From positions 1 through 10,216 of the forward strand of contig RBNI01007528.1 in assembly GCA_003990745.1 (NCBI GenBank): DNA of 10,216 nt, given 5' to 3'. A program made the position numbers and the translations under genes. Under the pieces are notes generated by a model. The model saw nothing but the letters and a program-made list of their open reading frames with translations, did no database searches and was not told the DNA's origin. This document shows, one piece after another, positions 1-6,996 of this stretch. Source of the stretch: Jimgerdemannia flammicorona. Lineage: Eukaryota > Mucoromycota > Endogonomycetes > Endogonales > Endogonaceae. Every line of letters begins with the position of its first letter. Position 1 is the first letter of the stretch.

Positions 1-22
1 AAAAAAAAAAAAAAACAAAAAA
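1..22. repeat. A-rich low-complexity tract at window edge
   Basis: Fifteen A residues, one C and six more A residues open the window. It carries no gene. It may be a poly-A tract inside the retrotransposon remnant or a sequence end. Confidence 0.9.
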
Positions 23-359
23 TCAAGAACTCAGCAAGTCAAGAATACCAATCCTCTAGAAAAATAGCAAAACTGAAAGCCAGCCTATTCTCCCTGTACC
101 ACTAGTGGGAAATGAGACATAGATATTTAAGAAGATTCCTTAGAGGAAATTCTCTAGCAGTGAATGATGTCAGAATCACTTCTGGCACATGGCATTGAAC
201 ATATGACCCTTTAATATATAAATCCAACGCATTAGGCAACTGTACTACAAGCATACCACTTTCTGAAAAAAATGGACTTTACTGGACTTTTGACCTCCCA
301 AATGGTGTAACAACACTAGAACAAAATTAGAAGACCCTGATGAGGACATTGAAAGCTAA
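23..359 (+). pseudogene. Degenerate 3' end of an LTR-retrotransposon polyprotein
   Basis: This AT-rich stretch has no long open frame. Its last codons spell an acidic tail, LEDPDEDIES, before TAA at 357-359. Just upstream, a neighbouring frame reads FDLPNGVTTLEQN, so a single-base shift near 327 would join the two. A polypurine tract and a TG-initiated LTR-like sequence follow at once, which is the layout expected for the end of pol in a Ty3-type element. No protease, reverse transcriptase or integrase motif is visible in the piece present, so the assignment rests on context only. The rest of the element would lie to the left of the window. Confidence 0.35.
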
Positions 360-370
360 GAAGGGGAGAG
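358..370 (+). other. Polypurine tract before LTR
   Basis: Thirteen purines in a row (aagaaggggagag) lie directly before the TG that opens the LTR-like unit. In LTR retrotransposons this is where plus-strand DNA synthesis is primed. A transition-decayed match sits at the same place next to the inverted copy (minus strand, about 3051-3038). Confidence 0.6.
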
Positions 371-480
371 TTGTAAGTGTACAACCTCCAAGCCACAGAA
401 ATCACATGTCACCCTCTTAACAAGCTACTGAAATCACATGCGACCTCTGAACAAATCTGGAAATCACCTGCATGATCATG

Positions 481-542
481 AAGCTGAGTCAAACAGAAGT
501 CACAGCACACAAAGCTGAGTCAATACAAAGTCACAGAACACA
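481..542 (+). repeat. Two-copy direct repeat with TGAGTCA core
   Basis: Two imperfect tandem copies of about 31 bases, each beginning AAGCTGAGTCAA and continuing into AAGTCACAG. Both copies and their spacing are preserved in the inverted unit (minus strand, about 2962-2900). Confidence 0.8.
485..522 (+). promoter_or_regulatory. Pair of Gcn4/AP-1-type sites in U3
   Basis: TGAGTCA occurs at 485-491 and again at 516-522, exactly 31 bases apart and about 65-100 bases upstream of the TATA box at 585. TGASTCA is the established binding site of fungal bZIP activators of the Gcn4/CPC1 class. That such a factor acts here is an inference. Both sites survive in the decayed inverted copy, at 2918-2924 and 2949-2955 on the plus strand. 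Confidence 0.45.
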
Positions 543-584
543 AGACTCATACAAATGGAATCTTACCAATCAAGAACAAATGCA

Positions 585-590
585 TATATA
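585..590 (+). promoter_or_regulatory. TATA box upstream of the LTR ORF
   Basis: TATATA lies 68 bases before the ATG at 658. The same TATA sequence is kept at the matching place in the inverted copy (about 2849-2857), which suggests it is part of the original unit. Confidence 0.45.
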
Positions 591-657
591 CTGAGCCTCA
601 AGACACGTTGAAGTAGAATCAAAATAAATAACAACCACAACTTCCAAACACACAAAC

Positions 658-1733
658 ATGACCACCGAGATCTACAACCGCATCATTGTCAACCAAGCCA
701 CACCCCCTCTGCCCCTCATGAATATCCATAGCCTAGCACCCCTCTACTTCATAGAAGCCCGATGGAATGCCCTGAACATGCTTAACGAGGCCCACCAGAT
801 TGGACAAATCTCAAGCTACTACCAGATCAGCCGCCTCCTGGAAGACATGGTCGAACACCACCATGATACAGACATTACCCAGATGTCTCAACATCAGAAA
901 CTTATCACCCGCAAACACCAAGAACTCTTCTATAAGTACAGCACCTTTATTCCCCGCCTCCGAGTTACTACTAGTGAAATGGTTGCTACCCTGTCCTATG
1001 GCCAAATCGATGACATGATACAAGAACTCAACCACAAGTATCTCGAATATGTTCAGACTACCGACAGAACCTTCCCGCACCCCGACGACTACATCCTGCA
1101 AATGCCCCAAGTTGGATATACCATGAAGGATGTCTACGATATAATCTACTTCGATGAAGATGAAGCAGAAGACAATGATCCCTCTGACACTGATATGACC
1201 TTAAGCCAAGGATCTCTACCAACCCTGATCACACCACCAACCTTACCGATGAACTTATAACAGTTCATAACCACATACGAGACTTATTGGAATAATGACT
1301 ACTAGTACGAATACCAACCTACATTCACCCCCAATTACTTCAACTACAATGAAGAGACCGGAGAATACAACCTATACCTTCAGACAACCCTCAAAGTTGA
1401 ACCAACAACTCCACTACCTGAGTATGAGCGACATGAACCACAGCTGCCAGCTTACTACAACCTTGTGACTCACAGTGCTATAATCTATAGAAGATACGCA
1501 GACAGCGAATCTGATGAAAGCGAAAACAATACACCCCCCCTTCACCCACCAATACCTTATCCAGCATATGAAACAGATAATGCTATCCTGTGGGACAGAG
1601 ATGAAGTTCCAATGTATTATTACCTCAGCCACAAGGAGAAGTAATCCGCGAACCACTCTTCCTAGATAACTACTTTATCAGAGATGATGTCATCGATGCT
1701 GATGTCATTGAAGACTATCCAGACAGTGCCTAA
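658..1733 (+). pseudogene. Unknown ORF carried inside the LTR-like unit, interrupted
   Basis: The ATG at 658 opens a 200-codon frame ending at TAA 1258-1260. The same frame then continues past a TAG at 1303-1305 to a TAA at 1642-1644. Near 1620-1640 the coding sense passes to another frame (PQPQGEVIREPLF...), which ends at TAA 1731-1733. An ancestral protein of roughly 355 residues is therefore likely. Both early stops could arise from glutamine codons by one C-to-T change, in line with the decay seen in the other copy. The first ~130 residues look helical. The later part is rich in Tyr, Pro and acidic residues (a DEDEAEDNDPSDTD-like stretch). There is no zinc knuckle, protease or RT motif, and I do not recognise the family. 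It could be an accessory retroelement protein or a divergent Gag. It could also still be expressed as the 200-residue form. Confidence 0.5.
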
Positions 1734-1782
1734 ACCTATAAATAGCTTAGCAGTCATAGTATAGTTAGATTAGTCTTATACG

Positions 1783-1854
1783 ACGTGACTGTGAACTGAC
1801 TCAGTAGTCAGATGATCTCTTGACATGTCAGATTACACTTGTACTACGTGACTG
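1783..1854 (+). promoter_or_regulatory. Repeated ACGTGACTG and TGACTCA upstream of second TATA
   Basis: ACGTGACTG is present near 1783 and 1846, and a perfect TGACTCA (Gcn4/AP-1 type) lies at 1797-1803 between them. All sit 70-140 bases upstream of TATAAATA at 1923. The regulatory role is inferred from motif and position only. Confidence 0.35.
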
Positions 1855-1922
1855 CATTCCAACTCAGCAAGGCACTTAGTGCTACATCCACATTTAGCAT
1901 AGTCTAGATAACCCCTCACTAG

Positions 1923-1930
1923 TATAAATA
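1923..1930 (+). promoter_or_regulatory. Consensus TATA box of the LTR promoter
   Basis: TATAAATA is followed by a C-rich tract, and AATAAA comes about 130 bases later. In an LTR reading this would be the retrotransposon's own promoter at the U3/R boundary. Confidence 0.5.
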
Positions 1931-2057
1931 CCCCCTCCCCCAGACCTCAGAATCTTAGACTTGAATAGACCTGAACAATCTGAACACAACTCCTGAGCAC
2001 TTCTCTACAATATCCCTTCACACAACTACTCCTAGTATAGCAATATTATGAATAGCA

Positions 2058-2063
2058 AATAAA
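2058..2063 (+). terminator. AATAAA polyadenylation signal in the LTR-like unit
   Basis: Perfect AATAAA, about 130 bases downstream of the TATA box at 1923. This spacing is suitable for an R region. It could also end the transcript of the ORF at 658. Confidence 0.4.
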
Positions 2064-2136
2064 CCTATTTAATAACCCATAAACCACTCTTAAGTAAATC
2101 CACTCCCCGTTAGGTCCCACTCCTAACCCCATCACA

Positions 2137-2421
2137 AAATTTCCTAATTGGGTATTGTCTGCAGCAATATGCCAATTCAACTAAGCTGGTCTTAGTTTTT
2201 TGAACTTCCTGAAATACAGAAAATCCTGAACACCCAGAACTAGTCCAAAAAAGAACTTTGGTTGAGACATCAATCTGATCTTGAAATCAATAAGCATAGA
2301 GGATATACTCCATATGAAATTGATCTTGACCATAAGAAAACAGTCTTCCAGAATATCCAGAACTTCCAGAAAACCCTTCCAGAACTACATAACGGTTACC
2401 CTAAAAAGCAACTCTCTTACA
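2137..2421 (+). other. Spacer between LTR-like unit and inverted copy; short protein-like frame
   Basis: AT-rich DNA between the presumed LTR end and the inverted arm. A frame from about 2262 reads LRHQSDLEINKHRGYTPYEI and continues, with no ATG start, into the inverted arm, where it is interrupted at 2451. The wording suggests a retroelement protein fragment, but I recognise no domain. No convincing primer-binding site is seen just after 2136. Confidence 0.3.
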
Positions 2422-2770
2422 CAACTATTTTAGCAGTAGTAACTCAGAGATAGAGAATAAAGATACTATACTTATAAAAGAGTTCTCAGTATTTATAGGC
2501 AATGAGCCTCTGGTATTGAGATATCTGGATAATATCTGTATCATAGTAGTATTCAACTATGTCTTCTAGGAGACAGCTAATCTAGTAGTAGCTTGAGATT
2601 TATCCAATTCAGTAGACTTCACTGAGCATATTCAGAACATTCTATTAGGCTTCTATAAAGTAGATAGATATCAGGCTATAGATATTCATAAGGGGCAGAG
2701 GAGGTGTGGCTTAGTTGATAATAGTATTCCAAATATCAGTATAGATATAATTGTAGATCTCAGTAGTCAT
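2422..2770 (-). pseudogene. Decayed copy of the LTR ORF
   Basis: Its ATG at 2770 corresponds to the ATG at 658. The opening codons still give MTTEIYN, then a ~20-base insertion and stop codons follow, including TAA where the left copy has CAA. Clearly non-coding now. It runs only as far as the codon equivalent of about position 986. Confidence 0.75.
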
Positions 2771-3052
2771 ATTTGTATATATATTCAAGAGTTGTGATTG
2801 TTTGTTTGGTTTGTTGTAGTTCTTTGTTTCGACATATCTGAGTACTTAGTATATATACATTCTATCCTAATTGGTAAGATTCTATTTGTATAAATCTTAT
2901 GTTTTATGACTTTGAGTTGACTCAGCTTTGTGCTCTGTGACTTTGGTTTGACTCAGCTTCATAATCTTGTATGTAATTTCCGGATTTATTCTGAGAGTGA
3001 TATGTAATTTTGATAGCTTGAAAATTGTGTACTTATAGTTCTATTCTTCTCA
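2422..3052 (-). mobile_element. Inverted, decayed copy of the LTR-like unit (5' part only)
   Basis: Read on the minus strand from about 3052 down to 2422, this matches 357-986 of the plus strand: polypurine tract, LTR start (TG now TA, at 3037), paired TGAGTCA sites, TATA box and the first ~110 codons of the ORF. It lacks a ~28-base piece near 415-445 of the left arm and carries a ~20-base insertion early in the ORF. In a 52-base stretch aligned by hand (754-805 against 2653-2602) all 16 differences are transitions, and 13 of them are C to T or G to A in the inverted copy. The match fades at about 2422, so this copy is truncated. Confidence 0.85.
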
Positions 3053-3508
3053 AAGATCCATTCTATGAGTTCTAATCCAAAATGACATAACTAGTCTTTT
3101 CAGGCAACTACTACTTCTTTAACTCCTCCTATATATACTCATTCCAAAAGGGCAACAAATCCTCTGCATTTCCAGTTGAGCCCTAAGTCAATGTCACTGA
3201 CAATCTCATGTTCTAGGAAACACTATTACAGGTCAGTAATTTGTCATTTGAGATCTCTTTGTTGGTGCTCAGAACTGACTCTGATATAGCAGATTTTGGC
3301 TTTTTGTATGGATTATTATTGTCTTGTAAGCTGGTTGTTGCCAAACAATCTGTGAATGTCTGCAGTAGAGTAGAGTCATTTGCCACTGGGGGTCTTGATG
3401 AAAGACACACACCCTGAGGCAGCCCACTGCCACAGGGTTTTGACTGAGACATCATAAGTTTGTTTGATACCACTTGCACTTGTGTAGGTGGTATTTCGAG
3501 CCAGGTTG
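3053..3508 (-). pseudogene. Unidentified decayed ORF remnant, probably transposon-derived
   Basis: On the minus strand a frame of about 100 codons (from ~3508 to the stop at 3213) is rich in Ser, Thr, Asn and Lys. After a frame change, protein-like text continues (GSTGNAEDLLPFWNEYI, then EKTSYVILD) with several TAG triplets at spots where CAG would fit. It ends at the edge of the inverted LTR copy. I do not recognise the family. The TAG pattern suggests the same C-to-T decay as in the LTR copy, so this is more likely a dead repeat than a host gene. The track extends upstream only by reading through the poly-T tract, so the true start is unknown. Confidence 0.3.
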
Positions 3509-3525
3509 TTTTTTTTTTTTTTTTT
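3509..3525. repeat. T17 homopolymer tract
   Basis: Seventeen T in a row, placed at the change from AT-rich repeat DNA to more balanced sequence. It may be the A-tail of a minus-strand retroposed sequence or simply a slippage-prone tract. Confidence 0.9.
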
Positions 3526-4156
3526 GGAGATTTGCTGAGGAATGTGCGGAATCCGCGCATGCATTTATATGTTTTGCACGTGTTAAATATGAAAGCCAAA
3601 CTGTCACTCACATACCCCTATTAATTTCCATAGGAAAGTGAGCTTTATTCTGGAACGTTCAGAAACGCTGCAACGGTCGAAAGGCCTTCAGAGAATACTT
3701 TTTACCAAGCTGGCCAGAATCCTCCTCCGGCTGTTTAATAAATAAAATTATTTGTTGGTCGTTTGACATGTAATAAGTCATTGTGAATGTGAAGGGTTAG
3801 ACGAGAGGAGACATGGTTGCCGAGTGACAAAAAAAAGGATGTGTTTGTTATTTAGAGGGAACCCAACCGGTCCTTTCTATTAGCCCGCCTGCTCCAATTG
3901 GTCCACCATGTCTCCTTACCATTACAAACACCCCCACCATACACCGAGCCTCTCGGCCGAACAGTATCGGAACGCCGTATTACATAAATCTTCACCGGTC
4001 CAGGCATCTGTGTATATACATCCTTCATCCAAATCTGGCTATGTTGATACGTTGATGACGTGAGGGTCCAGCTCATCAATTCGATTCCGTCAGGTAACTT
4101 CGGGGCGATTTGCATCCGATACGAAGGTCAAAAGGCTCAGGGCTTTGGCAGTTTTA

Positions 4157-4183
4157 ACCGTTCCACCGTTCCACCGTTCCACC
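4157..4183. repeat. Tandem 8-base repeat, three copies
   Basis: Three perfect head-to-tail copies of ACCGTTCC followed by a partial ACC. Non-coding context. Confidence 0.9.
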
Positions 4184-4512
4184 CGAGCTTTCGTGGCATC
4201 AGGTTCGTAAGCACGAATATGTTACTAGGCAAATTCTTGAATCGAGACACCTCCCATACTTTCCTCCTGGAATCGGGGAACTACTGCTTATAAATCATGT
4301 AGGCCGATTAAAAGCAGTACACTGGCCTAACGTTACTGATAATTGTGCGGAAGTTCGAGGAGACGCTGGTACATATATACGCTCGTGGATTCGGCTACAA
4401 TATCCCATTTGAACGAGGCACCATTTTGAAGGAATGTAATAGACTAATATGTGTGCTGTCAGAACAAGATTGAAGTGGGCGATTGGGTAGTCATCTAGCA
4501 TATAGGGCTTGA

Positions 4513-4761
4513 ATTTTATTTCGACATGAACCCCGTTTTCCGCCAAAACGTCCTCCACCAATCAACTCGTCCGAGGCGAGGCCTTCGGAGAGGCCGACAA
4601 CGTCTTTTCGAAACCGCCGAGTACGCGTGTCTGGTTTCGCCGGCTTCTTAATCGAGCGTGTTAAGAACTCGTTTCTTTCAGTTAGAGAGAATGTCCACGA
4701 GTCATTACAGGATAGCACCGAACACCTAGAGTTGACTTGTTTACTGTGGATCACTTACTGA
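4513..4761 (+). other. Stop-to-stop frame of 82 codons, possible exon
   Basis: The frame from after TGA 4510 to TGA 4759-4761 has no ATG. It reads as a proline/arginine-rich part (PPKRPPPINSSEARPSERP) followed by an amphipathic part (SGFAGFLIERVKNSFLSV). It coincides with a local rise in GC. The opposite strand is also open over the same bases (4491-4754), so the coding strand, if any, is undecided. No family recognised. Confidence 0.15.
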
Positions 4762-4987
4762 CGACAGCAAGTGTACGATTCTGTCTTCTCATCCGCGTTC
4801 TTCGTCTCAGTTTCACATGTATCACTTGAGCTAGGTCATACTGTTACGCCTTTATTGCTCACTATTCAAATTCCTACTGACAGTTCTGACCATTATGCAC
4901 AGGCGTAGAAAAAATCGCGAGCAGCGAAATGAAAATTAAATTGGGCACATATACCTTGAGTAAAGAGAATAAGTTTTAATAATTACT

Positions 4988-5017
4988 GAGAATGTTTACA
5001 TTCAGTGCTTGTTGTAA

Positions 5018-5060
<43 letters not shown>

Positions 5061-5085
5061 CATTTGTCAACAGTCTGACAGCTTA
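4988..5085 (+). repeat. Direct repeat, copy 1, carrying A39
   Basis: Begins GAGAATGTTTACATTCAGTG and ends CAGTCTGACAGCTTA. The same order of blocks recurs at 5135-5208. Between the two blocks lies an uninterrupted run of 39 A (5019-5057). Confidence 0.85.
5019..5057. repeat. A39 homopolymer
   Basis: Thirty-nine consecutive A inside copy 1 of the direct repeat. The length is likely unstable in the genome and unreliable in assembly. Confidence 0.95.
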
Positions 5086-5134
5086 ATACTTGATTCATAA
5101 TATCAACCTTTGCCATATTACATATTTACAAGTA

Positions 5135-5208
5135 GAGAATGCTTACGTTCAGTGCTTATTGTAAGGGGAAAAAAAAACTGGCATATTTGCCAATAGTCTG
5201 ACAGCTTA
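5135..5208 (+). repeat. Direct repeat, copy 2, carrying A9
   Basis: Begins GAGAATGCTTACGTTCAGTG and ends TAGTCTGACAGCTTA. It differs from copy 1 mainly by transitions and by having only nine A after a GGGG, instead of 39. It lies in the 3' flank of the kinase pseudogene. Confidence 0.85.
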
Positions 5209-5249
5209 TATAAATAGCACAGAACAAGTGGTTTCTAATAAGGACTATG

Positions 5250-6412
5250 TTATTTTAACAAACGACGATGAATCGTTTTGTGAGCCCATATGCCAAAATC
5301 GAAAAATAGCGCCGTGAACCGACGATCTCTCTCGAAGTTTCTTAACGAATATTGCCGTCTGCGGCGATAACGGCATAGAAACGCCTTTGAACGACCTCCG
5401 CCATCCAACCACGCATAGACCTCCTGCATGCATAGTCGCAAGTGAGGAACAATCTTGGAGCAGAGACGCAAACTCGAGCAGTGCAGCAGGGATCATTCGC
5501 TCGCGCAATTCGTTCGGGTTTTTCTTAACAGCCATAGATGCATCGCCTTTTCGTGGGACTCCCGTGGTGTATTGCCAGAGGATGGTGGCTAGGCAATATA
5601 AATCCTCCGCAGCCATTTGTGGTTTGCTGGCGAAAAATTCTGGCGGGAGGTACTCGCGGCGGCCGCAGTGGCCCGTTTGGGTGACAGGTCCGTTGAAGAG
5701 CGTGTCGAGGCCAAGATCAATTAGAAGCGAGTGATGTGGGGTTTGGAGCACGACGTTTCCAGGGTGGAGGTCGTGGTGGGCGTAGCCGAATTCACGAAGG
5801 TAGACATTGAGCAAGATGCGAAGATAGCTACGCAATAAGGTGCCAGTCGTCAGCGTTATGGGAAGCGATAGCTTCGAGGGTGCCGCATGGAGCGAATTCG
5901 AATATCAGTAAGTATTGGTGGGTGGTAGGATGTTGAGAGAGACCGATTAGGAGGACGGTGGAGCCTACATCATGGGCGGTCAAGCAGACGTTTAAGACTA
6001 GCTGTGTGAAATAGAAAGTGGCAGCACGAGTTGGAATAAGACAAAGTTGAACATAATTGTCTCGCACATATCTCCAAAGACATTCGAAAGGGCAAGACTC
6101 GTACCTCCTCCATTCTACCATTAAATTCCTTGAGCGCGAAATGCTCCTCGGGATCCTCAATGTCTGCAGCAATGGTTCCTTTATACACCCTAGCGGATCC
6201 ACCCTCGCGAACACAGTTGATATTCATGAACCGGTTGGGTGGGATCCAAACAATGTAGTCCACGAGCTGTGAGACTCCAAGCTGGATGAGGAGCGTTTGA
6301 AGGGTGTCGTTGGGGTCCGGAAGGCGGGCTTTGCGACGGTGAATGCATGTTGTAGAATTAGTCAGGTTTTTGAGCGGCGGGAGGCGGCCTAGTAGTGATG
6401 GGATTTAATCAT
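5250..6412 (-). pseudogene. Protein kinase gene with three frame shifts
   Basis: Eukaryotic-type protein kinase read on the minus strand. Visible landmarks in order are a leader ending LPDPNDTLQTLLIQLG, a glycine-rich loop EGGSARVYKG, the lysine motif FALKEF, a hinge-like YLLIFEFAPCGTLEAI, the catalytic loop YAHHDLHPGNV (HRD replaced by HHD, with Asp and Asn kept), the metal motif DLG instead of DFG, an activation-segment end YLPPEFF and a C-lobe helix EDLYCLATILWQYTTGVP. One GT-AG intron (6104-6002, 103 bases) joins in phase. Three single-base shifts break the frame: near 6400, between the only well-placed ATG (6412) and the body; at about 5831-5835; and at about 5430, where the region before QEVYAWLDGG has also lost the usual subdomain XI DP..RP part. 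No usable splice sites explain these. The gene resembles the expanded kinase families of mushroom-forming fungi. Most likely a young pseudogene; sequencing error is the alternative. Confidence 0.75.
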
Positions 6413-6460
6413 TGGAGGTTGTGAAGACTTGAAGCAATTCAGGTGTGTCAACGCACGGCC

Positions 6461-6468
6461 TTTTTATA
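6461..6468 (-). promoter_or_regulatory. TATA box of the kinase gene
   Basis: TATAAAAA on the minus strand, 49 bases upstream of the ATG at 6412. This is good core-promoter spacing and supports that start region. Confidence 0.6.
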
Positions 6469-6482
6469 CATAAAATGTGAAC

Positions 6483-6502
6483 CGACTGATCGACTGATCG
6501 AT
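6483..6502. repeat. Tandem 8-base repeat upstream of the kinase TATA box
   Basis: Two and a half copies of CGACTGAT just upstream of the kinase TATA box. A role in regulation is possible but not shown. Confidence 0.8.
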
Positions 6503-6996
6503 CACTATGGGCGTGTAACAGAAAAGTTAGTATATAGAATGGTCTCTTCGAACCAAGTTTTGAAGTAAACTTGAAACATGCTCCCAGCGTTCCAAAGTTT
6601 GCTAGATAGCTCCTTTTTTACTTCTTTACATTCCACCGAACATGACCGCTCGACAGATTTTTTAAATCTTGAAGTTCCCTTCGACCTGTTTGTGTGCTCA
6701 CTTGTTTTCACCACTTGGAATAACGACATTCTCCCACTGTGCAATGAGCTTCAGAACTTTTATTTTGGCTGAGTCGCTTGTCGAATCCCACCACCCAGCC
6801 AAATATCTTATTTTGGTTAGGTACCTCAACACAGGCCTTTAAAACAACTAGTCCAATGTCAAATCACAGCCCGATACAATATCGATGGACTCGTTATATA
6901 AATTCATGATATATAAACATCTCTCCCACCCACACCGACCTTGTGCTCTAACACACTCATCTCCTGACCGTCCGCAGACACCATTCGCTGCTCCTC
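6503..6996. other. Intergenic: kinase upstream and GMPPA 3' flank
   Basis: No supported gene. Short frames on both strands lack motifs. It must contain the 3' UTR and cleavage site of the GMPPA gene, although no perfect AATAAA is seen on the minus strand. Confidence 0.6.

Larger units (their letters stand above)
372..2136 (+). mobile_element. Long LTR-like unit with an internal ORF
   Basis: The unit begins TGTAAGTG right after a polypurine tract. It contains a TATA box at 585-590, a long ORF from 658, and then a block that looks like a classic LTR promoter end: TATAAATA at 1923-1930, a C-rich stretch, and AATAAA at 2058-2063. A plausible 3' terminus is TCACA ending at 2136, giving TGT...ACA ends. 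The 3' end is inferred and no primer-binding site is recognised beyond it. Because no primer-binding site follows at 656-657 either, the ORF appears to lie inside the LTR (in U3) rather than after it. The first ~630 bases recur inverted at 2422-3052. Alternatively, 372-655 is a short LTR and the ORF is an internal gene. Confidence 0.5.
3526..4987. other. Intergenic region without a supported gene
   Basis: About 1.4 kb of mixed composition. Short frames exist on both strands (for example 4060-4293 plus and 4295-4561 minus), but none shows a recognisable motif, consistent codon use or splice structure. A 3x8-base tandem repeat and one GC-richer stop-to-stop frame are listed separately. Confidence 0.6.

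Noticed and set aside
481..542. CRISPR-like spaced repeats
   Set aside because: Only two adjacent imperfect copies exist, in a eukaryotic LTR; there are no spacers of regular kind and no cas genes.
811..1110. Minus-strand ORF of 99 codons inside the LTR ORF
   Set aside because: It is a shadow of the longer plus-strand frame and shares no independent signal.
5387..5734. Plus-strand ORF of 115 codons across the kinase
   Set aside because: It is antisense to the conserved kinase C-lobe and has no recognisable motif.
6771..6805. tRNA-like piece (TCGAATCCCACC with flanking inverted repeat)
   Set aside because: No A box, anticodon arm or 70-90 base cloverleaf can be formed around it on either strand.
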